Source of the DNA: Enterobacter huaxiensis
GTDB taxonomy: Bacteria > Pseudomonadota > Gammaproteobacteria > Enterobacterales > Enterobacteriaceae
NCBI RefSeq assembly: GCF_003594935.2
Contig: NZ_CP043342.1
Coordinates: forward strand, 62,001 to 126,000
DNA length: 64,000 nucleotides
Direction of reading: 5' to 3'
The notes below the pieces were generated by a model. It saw only the letters and a list, made by a program, of their open reading frames with translations, was not told where the DNA came from and did not search any database. The translations under genes and the position numbers were made by a program. Positions 52,552 to 64,000 of the stretch are shown piece by piece (position 1 is the first letter of the stretch; each line of letters opens with the position of its first letter).

Positions 52552-53241
52552 TTAGCCTGCGTACTGCATGGTGGACCACCACTCGGCATCGGCTTCAATT
52601 TCGCCCTGCGCGTTGACGTGGGGGTAAGGCAATTTTTTCTGCTTCGCGACGCGTGCCAGCACCGGATAACCCCCTTCAAACAGCAGTCGCTGCTGTTCTT
52701 CCTCCGGCAGCGTGCTGTTTGCGCGCTTGTACATTCCGGCGTTCTGACGCTGGCGCTGCGCTTCGTACAGAATGAGCGCGGAGGCAACGGAGACGTTCAA
52801 GGACTGCACCATACCGGTCATCGGGATAATGATGTCCCGATCCGCCAGATCCAGCGCTTCCTGCGTGATCCCCGTTTTCTCCTGACCCATCAAAATGCAG
52901 GTCGGGCGGGTGTAGTCGATCTCGCGGAAGTCCACGGCTTTATCGGAGAGGTGAGTAGCAAGCACCTGCATACCGCGCTCTTTCAGGTGCGATACGGCTT
53001 CGCCGACAGTTTGGTGATTTTTGACAGAGACCCAGCTGTTACTGCCTGCAGCAGCGGAAACCATGTTGCGCATGCGGTTGCCTGGCCAGACGGCGTGCAC
53101 TTCATGCACGCCTACGGCGTCTGCGGTACGGACAATAGCAGCGACGTTATGAGGTTTATGGACCTGCTCCATGCAGACCGTCAGGTCCGGCTGCCGCCTG
53201 GCGAGCATTTCGCAAATACGAGCATAACGTTGTGAATTCAT
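52552..53241 (-). CDS. trmH: tRNA (Gm18) 2'-O-methyltransferase TrmH (SpoU)
   Basis: A 229-residue SPOUT methyltransferase with the three motifs: IVRTADAVG, ILMGQEKTGI and MVQSLNVSVASALILYE, matching E. coli TrmH. It methylates G18 of tRNAs. It begins five bases after spoT and is followed three bases later by recG. Confidence 0.96.
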   Translation of the reverse strand: MNSQRYARICEMLARRQPDLTVCMEQVHKPHNVAAIVRTADAVGVHEVHAVWPGNRMRNMVSAAAGSNSWVSVKNHQTVGEAVSHLKERGMQVLATHLSDKAVDFREIDYTRPTCILMGQEKTGITQEALDLADRDIIIPMTGMVQSLNVSVASALILYEAQRQRQNAGMYKRANSTLPEEEQQRLLFEGGYPVLARVAKQKKLPYPHVNAQGEIEADAEWWSTMQYAG

Positions 53242-53245
53242 ACCA

Positions 53246-55360
53246 CTAATTTCGGTTTCGGGTGACTTTAATCACGTCCGGCATCACGCGGATTTTGCGC
53301 ATAATGTTCGCCAGATGCACACGGTCACGGGCGGTCAGACGGATAAAGGCGCTGTATACGCGGCCATCTTTCTCTTCCGTATTCAGGCTCTGAATATTGG
53401 AGGAGGCCGTGTTGATCGCTGCCGTCAGGTTCGCCAGCGCACCCTGGTGGTTGAACATATCCACCTTAATTTCGGTGATAAATTCCTGCGCCGTCTCTTT
53501 GTCCCACTCGACGGCCATAAACTTCTCAGGCTCTTTCTGATAGCCACGGATGTTACGGCAAGACTCATGATGGATTACCAGCCCTTTACCGGGACTGACG
53601 TGCGCAATAATCGGGTCGCCTGGGATCGGTCGGCAGCATTTGGCGAAGGTGATTAGCACCCCGTCAGCACCTTTGATCGGCAGATGGCCATGGCTTTGCG
53701 CCGCTGCAGGAACGGACGTGGTGTCAGCCTGCTGCAGGTTCTTCGCCACCACGACGCTCATGGCGTTGCCGAGGCCAATTTCTGCCAGCAGATCATCCAG
53801 CGAAGCGAGCTTCATACGCTCCAGCTCATGCTGGATATTTTCCTGCGGGATTTCGGCCAGCTTGCGGCTACCGCCCAACGCATGGTTGAGCAGACGACGC
53901 CCGAGGCTGACGGAGTCATCGCGCTTGAGGTTTTTCAGCAGCTGACGAATTTTGGCGCGCGCTTTGGAGCTCACGACAAAGTTCAGCCAGGCCGCGTTCG
54001 GACGTGCGCCCGGCGCGGTAATAATTTCCACCGTCTGGCCGCTGGCGAGCGGCTGAGACAGCGGATAAGGCTGTCTGTCGACGCGCGCGCCCACGCAGGC
54101 GTGACCGATATCGGTATGCACGGCGTAAGCGAAGTCGACCGGTGTTGCACCAGCAGGCAGTTCGACAATGCGCCCTTCTGGTGTGAAAACGTAAATCTCA
54201 TCCGGGAAGAGATCGGATTTAACGCTCTCGATAAATTCAAACGAGCTACCGGCACTCTGCTGCAGCTCCAGCAGGCTTTGCATCCAGCGCTGGGCGCGGA
54301 TTTGCGCGGTTGTGCTGCTTTCACCACCGTGCTCTTTATAGGCCCAGTGTGCTGCTACACCCATCTCCGCCATCTGGTCCATGTCTTCGGTGCGAATTTG
54401 CACCTCAACAGGTACACCGTGCGGGCCGATCATGGAGGTGTGTAAAGATTGATAGCCGTTCGCCTTGGGAATGGCGATGTAATCTTTCACGCGACCCGGA
54501 CGCGGCTTGTACAGGCTGTGCATCTGCCCCAGCACGCGGTAGCAGGTATCTGAGTCGTGGACGATTACGCGAAACGCGTAGATATCCATGATCGAGTGAA
54601 AACGCTGCTCTTTGAGCACCATTTTGCAGTAGATGGAGTACAAATGCTTTTCGCGACCGCTGACGCGGCACGGAATTCCCGCTTCCTGTAAACGCCCTTC
54701 AATTTCAGAGAGGATTTTTTGGATCATCTCTTTACGGTTGCCACGTGCGGCTTTCACCACCTCTTTAATCACGCGATAGCGGTTCGGGTACAACGCTTCA
54801 AAGCCCAGCTCTTCCAGCTCGGTTTTGATGTGATGAATACCTAAACGGTGCGCCAGCGGGCTGTAGATTTCGAGGGTTTCACGGGCAATGCGGCGACGTT
54901 TGTCCGGGCGAAGTGAGCCCAGCGTGCGCATATTGTGGGTACGGTCAGCGAGTTTGATGAGAATGACGCGGATATCCTGCACCATCGCCATAATCATCTT
55001 GCGAAAGTTTTCGGCCTGCGCCTCTTTCTTGTCGCGGAAATTCAGCTTATCAAGCTTAGAGACCCCTTCCACCAGCTCGGCAACGCTTTTGCCAAACAGC
55101 TGTTCCATATCCTGGTAGGTGGCGGGGGTATCTTCGATCACGTCATGCAGCAGGGCGGCCATGAGCGTTTCGTAGTCGAGTTTCATCTCGGCCAGAATAC
55201 AGGCTACCGCTACCGGGTGCGTGATATAGGGTTCACCGCTTGAACGTGTCTGGCCCTCGTGAGCGTCACGTGCAACGAGATACGCCTGCTGAAGACGCTT
55301 AATCTGGTCTTCAGGCAGGTAGGTTTGAATCAGTTGATTCAGGCTTTCAAACAGATACAA
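53246..55360 (-). CDS. spoT: Bifunctional (p)ppGpp synthetase/hydrolase SpoT
   Basis: A 704-residue SpoT. It has the HD hydrolase domain (HD at residues 72-73, LLHDVIEDTPA), the synthetase domain (DYIAIPKANGYQSLHTS), the TGS domain (IYVFTPEGRI) and an ACT domain at the C-terminus. It is the main ppGpp hydrolase, with weak synthetase activity responding to carbon, fatty-acid and iron stress. It lies 19 bases after rpoZ in the conserved operon. Confidence 0.97.
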   Translation of the reverse strand: MYLFESLNQLIQTYLPEDQIKRLQQAYLVARDAHEGQTRSSGEPYITHPVAVACILAEMKLDYETLMAALLHDVIEDTPATYQDMEQLFGKSVAELVEGVSKLDKLNFRDKKEAQAENFRKMIMAMVQDIRVILIKLADRTHNMRTLGSLRPDKRRRIARETLEIYSPLAHRLGIHHIKTELEELGFEALYPNRYRVIKEVVKAARGNRKEMIQKILSEIEGRLQEAGIPCRVSGREKHLYSIYCKMVLKEQRFHSIMDIYAFRVIVHDSDTCYRVLGQMHSLYKPRPGRVKDYIAIPKANGYQSLHTSMIGPHGVPVEVQIRTEDMDQMAEMGVAAHWAYKEHGGESSTTAQIRAQRWMQSLLELQQSAGSSFEFIESVKSDLFPDEIYVFTPEGRIVELPAGATPVDFAYAVHTDIGHACVGARVDRQPYPLSQPLASGQTVEIITAPGARPNAAWLNFVVSSKARAKIRQLLKNLKRDDSVSLGRRLLNHALGGSRKLAEIPQENIQHELERMKLASLDDLLAEIGLGNAMSVVVAKNLQQADTTSVPAAAQSHGHLPIKGADGVLITFAKCCRPIPGDPIIAHVSPGKGLVIHHESCRNIRGYQKEPEKFMAVEWDKETAQEFITEIKVDMFNHQGALANLTAAINTASSNIQSLNTEEKDGRVYSAFIRLTARDRVHLANIMRKIRVMPDVIKVTRNRN

Positions 55361-55379
55361 GGGCGACCCGCAGGTTTAA

Positions 55380-55655
55380 TTAACGACGACCTTCAGCAAT
55401 AGCGGTTACGGCCTGCAGTTCTGCGGCTTCCTGCTCTTGCTGCTCCTGGCGCTCACGCACGTCGAGGATCTGGTTGTTGATCAGACCTTCTTCGATTTCG
55501 CGAAGTGCAATAACGGTGGTTTTATCGTTTTCTTCCGGTACCAGCGGATCTTTACCGCCTACCTGCATCTGACGAGCGCGACGCGCGGCGACCAGCACCA
55601 GGTCAAAACGGTTACCAATTTTCTCTACAGCGTCCTGAACAGTTACGCGTGCCAT
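55380..55655 (-). CDS. rpoZ: RNA polymerase omega subunit
   Basis: A 91-residue omega subunit identical in length to E. coli RpoZ, beginning [20 protein letters not shown]. It helps assemble RNA polymerase and forms part of ppGpp site 1. It lies between gmk (54 bases) and spoT (19 bases), keeping ppGpp target and enzyme in one operon. Confidence 0.97.
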
Positions 55656-55709
55656 ACTTAAAATGCTCCACAGGTGAAGAAATGACTGGGCATGATACTG
55701 AAAGTGGGT

Positions 55710-56351
<642 letters not shown>

Positions 56352-56518
56352 TTAACGAAGAAGTCCTACATACGGGCTTATTATACACGTCGCCGCACCG
56401 TGACGTAGCCTTTGTCACACTTTTTAAGCTGGATTATTAAATTTTGCGTGCCGTTTTCAGGTTTTATCCGGGGTTTTCAGCAACAAAAATAAATGCTGGA
56501 TAGCGCCTCGCGGAGTGA

Positions 56519-58869
<2,351 letters not shown>

Positions 58870-59042
58870 ATACCCTCCGGTGTGAACGCGGGAAGGTTAG
58901 CTATTTGTGCGCGCGATCGCGATTGAGATTTTCTAAGGTGAGCAGGTTTGCCCTATTAAATTTTATTAACGCGAGTCGAATAATGCTGATGTACGGCGGT
59001 AAGGTATGAAAATGCCCAAAGATAAGGATTAGAAATAATAAT

Positions 59043-59066
59043 GGGTGGCGCTATCGGACGCCACCC
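59043..59066 (-). terminator. Terminator hairpin downstream of yicC
   Basis: GGGTGGCG (59043-59050) pairs with CGCCACCC (59059-59066) over eight bases, eleven bases after the yicC stop on the minus strand, followed by a partly T-rich ATTATTATT tail. Confidence 0.6.
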
Positions 59067-59076
59067 AAAACAGGCA

Positions 59077-59940
59077 TTACTCAATATTCTGGATCTGCTC
59101 GCGCATCTGCTCAATCAGTACTTTCAGCTCAATTGCCGAGTTGGTGACGTCAGAATTGATCGACTTGGACGCCAGGGTGTTCGACTCACGGTTGAACTCC
59201 TGCATCATAAAGTCGAGGCGGCGGCCCACGGCTTCTTTCTTCTTCAGAATGTTGTAGGTCTCTTTAACATGCGCTTCCAGACGGTCCAGCTCTTCGGCTA
59301 CGTCTACGCGCTGGGCCATCAGCACCAGCTCTTGTTCCAGACGCGTGTTTTCCAGCTGGACTTCCGCTTCTTCCAGTTTGGACACCAGGCGCTCGCGCTG
59401 CCATTGCAGCACTTCCGGCATATGGGTGCGGACTTTAGCCACTTCGGTGCTCACGCCTTCAAGGCGCTGCTCAATCAGGGCTTTCAGCGCCTGGCCTTCG
59501 GTTTCACGAGCAACGATGAAGTCGTCCAGCGTGCCGTCAAGGGCGGTAAGGATCTCAGTAGCAATGGCATCCAAATCCTGCTCACCGGCAGCCATGACGC
59601 CAGGCCAGCGCAGAATATCAACCGGGTTGATTTCGCCTTCATCGCTCTGCATTTTGACCCAGTTCGCCGCGTTCACGAGCTGTTTCGCCAGCTTTTCGTT
59701 GAGGATCAGTTCACCCTGCGCGCTGGCATCCGGCTCAAAGCGCAGGTTACATTCCACTTTACCGCGCGTCAGACGAGAACGAATACGCTCACGCACCACG
59801 GGCTCCAGGCTGCGGAACTGCTCCGGCATACGGAAATACGTTTCCAGATAGCGCTGGTTTACCGAGCGCATTTCCCAGGTAGCGCTACCCCAGCTACCCT
59901 TGATTTCACGCCGGGCGTAGGCGGTCATACTGCGGATCAT
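59077..59940 (-). CDS. yicC: YicC-family endoribonuclease
   Basis: A 287-residue YicC/YloC protein matching E. coli YicC over its length ([17 protein letters not shown] at the start; [17 protein letters not shown] near the end). The family is an RNase acting on small RNAs such as RyhB. The ATG at 59940 corresponds to the E. coli start; an ATG two codons earlier is also possible. It is divergent from rph across about 125 bp. Confidence 0.95.
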   Translation of the reverse strand: MIRSMTAYARREIKGSWGSATWEMRSVNQRYLETYFRMPEQFRSLEPVVRERIRSRLTRGKVECNLRFEPDASAQGELILNEKLAKQLVNAANWVKMQSDEGEINPVDILRWPGVMAAGEQDLDAIATEILTALDGTLDDFIVARETEGQALKALIEQRLEGVSTEVAKVRTHMPEVLQWQRERLVSKLEEAEVQLENTRLEQELVLMAQRVDVAEELDRLEAHVKETYNILKKKEAVGRRLDFMMQEFNRESNTLASKSINSDVTNSAIELKVLIEQMREQIQNIE

Positions 59941-60064
59941 AGACATTCCCGTTTTTAAAGGAGAGATGGGGGATTATAGCTTTCAGGGCTTTGTCAGGAT
60001 AGGAATAAGCACGTTTAATCCGTATAATGCGCAGCCACATTCGTTTCAAGCCGGAGAATCCATC

Positions 60065-60781
60065 ATGCGTCCATCAGGTCGTAGCGCCAATCAGGTGCGT
60101 CCCGTCACCCTGACCCGTAACTATACAAAACACGCTGAAGGCTCCGTGCTGGTTGAGTTTGGTGACACCAAGGTTCTGTGCACCGCCTCTATCGAAGAAG
60201 GCGTTCCGCGCTTCCTGAAAGGTCAGGGCCAGGGCTGGATCACCGCTGAGTACGGCATGCTGCCGCGCGCGACACATACCCGTAACGCCCGTGAAGCGGC
60301 GAAGGGCAAGCAGGGCGGCCGTACCATGGAAATTCAACGTCTGATCGCGCGTGCACTGCGTGCAGCCGTTGACCTCAAAGTCCTTGGCGAATTCACCATC
60401 ACCCTGGACTGCGACGTCATTCAGGCTGATGGCGGCACGCGCACGGCATCCATTACCGGTGCATGTGTGGCACTGGCCGATGCCCTGAACAAGCTGATTG
60501 CTGCCGGCAAGCTGAAAAATAATCCTATGAAAGGGATGGTTGCAGCCGTATCCGTGGGTATCGTTAACGGTGAAGCTCTTTGCGATCTGGAATACGTTGA
60601 GGATTCCGCAGCCGAGACCGACATGAACGTGGTAATGACCGAAGACGGTCGTATCATTGAGGTACAGGGCACGGCAGAAGGCGAGCCGTTCACCCACGAA
60701 GAGCTTCTTACCTTGTTGGCGCTGGCCCGAGGGGGAATCGAATCCATTGTAACGACGCAGAAAGCGGCGTTAGAAAATTGA
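60065..60781 (+). CDS. rph: RNase PH, intact
   Basis: A 238-residue full-length RNase PH that trims tRNA 3' ends phosphorolytically. The frame is intact to the C-terminus ([16 protein letters not shown]), unlike laboratory E. coli K-12 strains, which carry a frameshift that reduces pyrE expression. The ATG at 60065 has GGAG upstream. Translation of its 3' end matters for read-through of the attenuator before pyrE. Confidence 0.97.
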   Translation: MRPSGRSANQVRPVTLTRNYTKHAEGSVLVEFGDTKVLCTASIEEGVPRFLKGQGQGWITAEYGMLPRATHTRNAREAAKGKQGGRTMEIQRLIARALRAAVDLKVLGEFTITLDCDVIQADGGTRTASITGACVALADALNKLIAAGKLKNNPMKGMVAAVSVGIVNGEALCDLEYVEDSAAETDMNVVMTEDGRIIEVQGTAEGEPFTHEELLTLLALARGGIESIVTTQKAALEN

Positions 60782-60787
60782 TTTTAA

Positions 60788-60814
60788 AGGCGACCAATGA
60801 GTCGCCTTTTTTTT
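60788..60814 (+). terminator. pyrE attenuator
   Basis: AGGCGAC-CAATGA-GTCGCCT is followed by seven more T residues, seven bases after the rph stop. In E. coli, low UTP slows RNA polymerase so ribosomes on rph stay close and prevent this terminator from forming. The same arrangement is preserved here. Confidence 0.9.
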
Positions 60815-60849
60815 GCCTGTAAGACCGTAAAAACCAAAGGAGCAAATCC

Positions 60850-61491
60850 ATGAAATCGTATCAGCGCCAGTTTATTGAGTTTGCGCTTAACAAGCAGGTA
60901 CTTAAGTTTGGCGAATTTACGCTGAAATCCGGGCGTAAGAGCCCCTATTTCTTCAACGCTGGGCTGTTTAATACCGGGCGCGATCTGGCACTGTTAGGCC
61001 GTTTCTATGCCGAAGCGCTGGTGGATTCCGGGATTGATTTCGACCTGCTGTTTGGTCCGGCCTACAAAGGTATTCCGATCGCCACGACCACAGCAGTAGC
61101 GCTGGCCGAACATCACGACCGCGACGTGCCGTACTGCTTTAACCGTAAAGAGGCCAAAACCCACGGTGAAGGCGGCAGCCTGGTCGGTAGTGCGCTTCAG
61201 GGCCGCGTCATGCTGGTGGATGATGTGATCACTGCGGGCACGGCAATTCGTGAATCTATGGAGATTATCCAGGCTCATGCTGCGACGCTCGCAGGCGTGT
61301 TGATATCTCTGGATCGTCAGGAGCGTGGACGCGGCGAAATTTCCGCTATTCAGGAAGTCGAGCGTGATTACGGTTGCAAAGTGACATCCATCATCACCCT
61401 GAAAGACCTGATTGCCTATCTGGAAGAGAAGCCGGAGATGGCGGACCATCTTGCAGCGGTACGTCAGTATCGCGAAGAGTTTGGCGTGTAA
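60850..61491 (+). CDS. pyrE: Orotate phosphoribosyltransferase
   Basis: A 213-residue enzyme, the length of E. coli PyrE. The PRPP motif is [13 protein letters not shown] and the flexible catalytic loop lies in [11 protein letters not shown]. It makes OMP from orotate in pyrimidine synthesis. It is controlled by the attenuator between rph and pyrE. Confidence 0.97.
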   Translation: MKSYQRQFIEFALNKQVLKFGEFTLKSGRKSPYFFNAGLFNTGRDLALLGRFYAEALVDSGIDFDLLFGPAYKGIPIATTTAVALAEHHDRDVPYCFNRKEAKTHGEGGSLVGSALQGRVMLVDDVITAGTAIRESMEIIQAHAATLAGVLISLDRQERGRGEISAIQEVERDYGCKVTSIITLKDLIAYLEEKPEMADHLAAVRQYREEFGV

Positions 61492-61498
61492 CTGAATT

Positions 61499-61567
61499 GC
61501 CCAGCGGCGCTTCGCTTACCGGGCCTGCGCGTTTCGTAGGCCGGATAAGGCGAAGCCGCCATCCGGC
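61499..61567. repeat. BIME between pyrE and slmA
   Basis: Two REP palindromes (GCCCAGCGGCGC...ACCGGGC and GGCCGGATAAGGCG...CGCCATCCGGC) occupy the convergent gap. Confidence 0.85.
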
Positions 61568-61574
61568 AACGGTG

Positions 61575-62171
61575 TTACTGCAACTGAGCAGCCACTAACG
61601 GCCAGCGGGCGTCAAAATCGTCCGTTGGACGGTATTTGAATTCGCTGCGCACAAAGCGGGAGAGCATACCCTCGCAAAATGCCAGGATCTGGCCCGCCAG
61701 CAGCGTTTCATCGACGGTGTATCCCTCTCCTTCACGCATTTTCTTCTCGCGCAGCACCTGTCGCAGCTGGGCTTCGATACGCTCAAAAAGCTGGTTGATG
61801 CGGCCCTGCAGGCGGTCCTGCTCAAACATCAGGGCGTGGCCGGTCAGGATACGGGTCAAGCCCGGGTTGCGCTCACCAAAGCCCAGAATCAACAATACAA
61901 TCAGACGCAGACGCGCGGTGGTGTCTTTTTCGTCTTTCAGAATCAGGTTGATGCGCGTGATCAGGCTGTCTTCGATAAACTCGATCAGGCTGTCGAACAT
62001 CCGGGTTTTGCTCGGGAAATGACGATACAGCGCCGCCTCCGACACGCCTACAGAAGCGGCCAGCTTTGCGGTGGTGATGCGTTGACTGCCATCGCTGGAT
62101 TCAAGCATCAGAGCCAGAGATTGAAGTATTTCTTCGCGACGATTCCTTTTCGCGGTTTGTTTTTCTGCCAT
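61575..62171 (-). CDS. slmA: Nucleoid occlusion protein SlmA
   Basis: A 198-residue TetR-family protein matching E. coli SlmA, with HTH segment [20 protein letters not shown]. It binds SBS sites on the chromosome and blocks FtsZ ring assembly over the nucleoid. The ATG at 62171 is the E. coli-type start; a longer frame upstream is non-homologous. It lies 120 bases after dut on the same strand. Confidence 0.96.
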   Translation of the reverse strand: MAEKQTAKRNRREEILQSLALMLESSDGSQRITTAKLAASVGVSEAALYRHFPSKTRMFDSLIEFIEDSLITRINLILKDEKDTTARLRLIVLLILGFGERNPGLTRILTGHALMFEQDRLQGRINQLFERIEAQLRQVLREKKMREGEGYTVDETLLAGQILAFCEGMLSRFVRSEFKYRPTDDFDARWPLVAAQLQ

Positions 62172-62290
62172 GTTACAAAATACCCCTGAAAATAAGCACT
62201 GCCAGGCTGGCATCCACACAGCGACCGCAAACTAACGTTTGCGGTTTGTTATTGCATTATGGCGCTGTGAGATGCGTATCTGTCGGGCGA

Positions 62291-62746
62291 CTATTTGCGC
62301 CCGGAATGGCCGAAGCCGCCTTCGCCACGGTCGGTGGCATCAAAGTCTGCCACCAGGTTAAATTCTGCCTGCACAACCGGTACAAAGACCATTTGTGCAA
62401 TACGCTCGCCAGGCTCAATCGTGAAGCTGTCCTGACCGCGGTTCCAGACGGACACCATCAGCTGACCCTGGTAATCAGAGTCGATCAGGCCGACCAGGTT
62501 ACCCAGCACGACGCCATGCTTATGGCCCAGACCAGAACGTGGCAGGATCACTGCCGCGAGTGACGGGTCAGCAATGTGAATCGCCAGACCGGTTGGGATC
62601 AGGGTGGTTGCACCCGGCGCCAGCTCTACGGCGTCATCGAGACAGGCGCGCAGGTCAAGACCGGCAGAGCCGGAGGTGGCATAGGTCGGCAGCGGGAATT
62701 GCTCACCAACACGCGGGTCCAGAATCTTAACGTCGATTTTTTTCAT
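62291..62746 (-). CDS. dut: dUTP pyrophosphatase
   Basis: A 151-residue trimeric dUTPase with the conserved motifs [28 protein letters not shown] and the C-terminal [11 protein letters not shown] arm. It hydrolyses dUTP to dUMP. Its start overlaps the coaBC end by 20 bases; an adjacent ATG three bases upstream is equally possible. Confidence 0.97.
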   Translation of the reverse strand: MKKIDVKILDPRVGEQFPLPTYATSGSAGLDLRACLDDAVELAPGATTLIPTGLAIHIADPSLAAVILPRSGLGHKHGVVLGNLVGLIDSDYQGQLMVSVWNRGQDSFTIEPGERIAQMVFVPVVQAEFNLVADFDATDRGEGGFGHSGRK

Positions 62747-63938
62747 CATAACGGGTAACGATCTCGTCCAGTAATTGTTGGCCCAGGAGTTCCTTGCGCT
62801 CAAGCGGTAAGATTTTATCTCCATCCTGCCAGAAAAGGTGCAGTGCGTTGCTGTCGCTGTTAAATCCTTGTGTGGCCAGCGATACGTCGTTCGCGCAAAT
62901 CAAATCGAGGTTTTTGCGGGTACGTTTTTGCCGGGCATATTCTTCCACATTATTCGTTTCTGCGGCAAACCCAACAACGTAGGGACGGTGACTTTTCAGT
63001 GCGGCGACACCGGCAACGATATCCGGGTTTTTCACCATTTTTATCGTTAATTCATCACCTTGCTTTTTAATTTTGGCGTCAGAAATCGTCTCAGCCCGGT
63101 AATCCGCCACGGCTGCACAGCCGATAAAAATCTGCTGCTTTTGCGCGTGAGCCTGTACGGCGGCTTCCATTTCCAGCGCGGTAGTCACATCAATGCGTTG
63201 CACAAGCGGCGGGGTAGGCAACAGGACAGGCCCGCTCACCAGCGTGACGTTCGCACCGCGTTTTGCCGCTGCGGCAGCGATCGCAAACCCCATTTTACCG
63301 GAGCTGTGGTTGGTGATGTAACGCACCGGATCCAGCGGCTCGCGCGTTGGGCCCGCGGTAATCATGATGTTGAGATGTTGCAGATCGTTGACAGGCGAAA
63401 AATGGGCTGCGGCCATATCGACGATAGTCAGCGGGTCAAGCATACGGCCAGGGCCTACGTCACCGCAGGCCTGGCTGCCGCTGTCTGGCCCCCAAATCAG
63501 CAGGCCGCGAGAGGCCAGCGTCTCCAGATTGTGCTGAGTGGCGGCATTGCGGTACATCTGCTGGTTCATGGCGGGCACAACGGCGACGGGGGCGGGCGTG
63601 GCCAGGCAAATGGTCGAGACCAGATCGTTCGCCATACCCGCGGCCACACGGGCGATTAAATCTGCCGTGGCGGGGGCAAGTATGACCAGGTCTGCCCATT
63701 TCCCAAGCTCGATATGGCCCATTGCTGCTTCTGCTGCCGGGTCAAGCAGGCTGTCAGAGACCGGATATCCCGAAACGGCCTGCAGGCTCAGAGGGGTGAT
63801 AAAGGCTTTGCCACCTTCGGTTATCGCGACCCGCACGTCGGCCCCGCGCTCGCGCAGACGACGCACCAGCTCCGGCGCTTTATAGGCGGCAATACCGCCG
63901 CTTACGCCAAGAACGATTTTTTTACCGGCCAGGCTCAT
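62727..63938 (-). CDS. coaBC: Bifunctional phosphopantothenoylcysteine decarboxylase/synthetase
   Basis: A 403-residue CoaBC (Dfp). The N-terminal CoaC flavoprotein has His75 (GHIELG) and Cys158 in [12 protein letters not shown]; the C-terminal CoaB synthetase has the [15 protein letters not shown] segment and the KIKK loop. It makes 4'-phosphopantetheine in coenzyme A synthesis. It is complete in the window; the second of two adjacent ATGs is chosen as in E. coli. Confidence 0.96.
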   Translation of the reverse strand: MSLAGKKIVLGVSGGIAAYKAPELVRRLRERGADVRVAITEGGKAFITPLSLQAVSGYPVSDSLLDPAAEAAMGHIELGKWADLVILAPATADLIARVAAGMANDLVSTICLATPAPVAVVPAMNQQMYRNAATQHNLETLASRGLLIWGPDSGSQACGDVGPGRMLDPLTIVDMAAAHFSPVNDLQHLNIMITAGPTREPLDPVRYITNHSSGKMGFAIAAAAAKRGANVTLVSGPVLLPTPPLVQRIDVTTALEMEAAVQAHAQKQQIFIGCAAVADYRAETISDAKIKKQGDELTIKMVKNPDIVAGVAALKSHRPYVVGFAAETNNVEEYARQKRTRKNLDLICANDVSLATQGFNSDSNALHLFWQDGDKILPLERKELLGQQLLDEIVTRYDEKNRR

Positions 63939-64000
63939 CATGATTCTTTCCTGTTGGGTTTCACCAGAGAGCGGGCATTTTATCACAATCCCAAAAACGG

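Overview
The window is chromosomal DNA from a member of the Enterobacteriaceae close to Enterobacter (Lelliottia or Leclercia are alternatives). The right third keeps the E. coli order yicJ-yicI-yicH-xanP-gltS-recG-trmH-spoT-rpoZ-gmk-ligB-yicG-yicC-rph-pyrE-slmA-dut-coaBC almost gene for gene, with proteins that look near-identical to the K-12 ones but with an intact rph. The genus is inferred from protein resemblance and gene order; no 16S or marker search could be run.

Layout. 1-2.3 kb: end of a DHA2-type drug exporter, then nlpA. 2.3-32.8 kb: an accessory block rich in surface-appendage genes. It holds (i) a degenerate EAL protein, two LuxR-type regulators and chaperone-usher cluster FC1 (4.8-9.7 kb, minus strand); (ii) a ToxR-like membrane regulator with a small membrane partner, then a complete ecpABCDE-like operon (11.6-17.8 kb) followed directly by two small glycine-rich double-glycine-leader peptides and their dedicated type I export apparatus (C39 peptidase/ABC transporter, an unknown 249-aa protein and an HlyD-family adaptor, 17.9-22.5 kb); (iii) an AAA ATPase and a DUF523-DUF1722 / hiuH / MerR / blc group; (iv) chaperone-usher cluster FC3 (26.7-32.1 kb) with a third LuxR-type regulator. 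33.6-38.1 kb: a second ToxR-like/partner pair, an AraC-family regulator, a lipoprotein, a methyltransferase-like protein and a GNAT protein. 38.1-41.5 kb: an AT-rich remnant with an orphan Hcp (type VI secretion tube protein), possible effector/immunity partners, a symE-like gene broken by one amber codon and a decayed DUF6680-like gene. This remnant abuts selC (tRNA-Sec, 41.64-41.73 kb), a classical island insertion site. 42.0-64 kb: conserved core genome.

How it fits together. Three different pili, three orphan LuxR-type regulators, two ToxR-like membrane regulators and a catalytically doubtful EAL protein make 2.3-35 kb an adhesion and surface-sensing locus. The most unusual part is the coupling of an ECP-type pilus operon to a two-peptide double-glycine export system. 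Only 73 bp containing two hairpins separate the last pilus gene from the first peptide gene, and a strong terminator separates the peptides from their exporter, as expected if peptide is needed in excess over transporter. No immunity gene is recognisable. The peptides may be microcin-like toxins or structural/aggregation factors of the pilus programme; the sequence alone does not decide.
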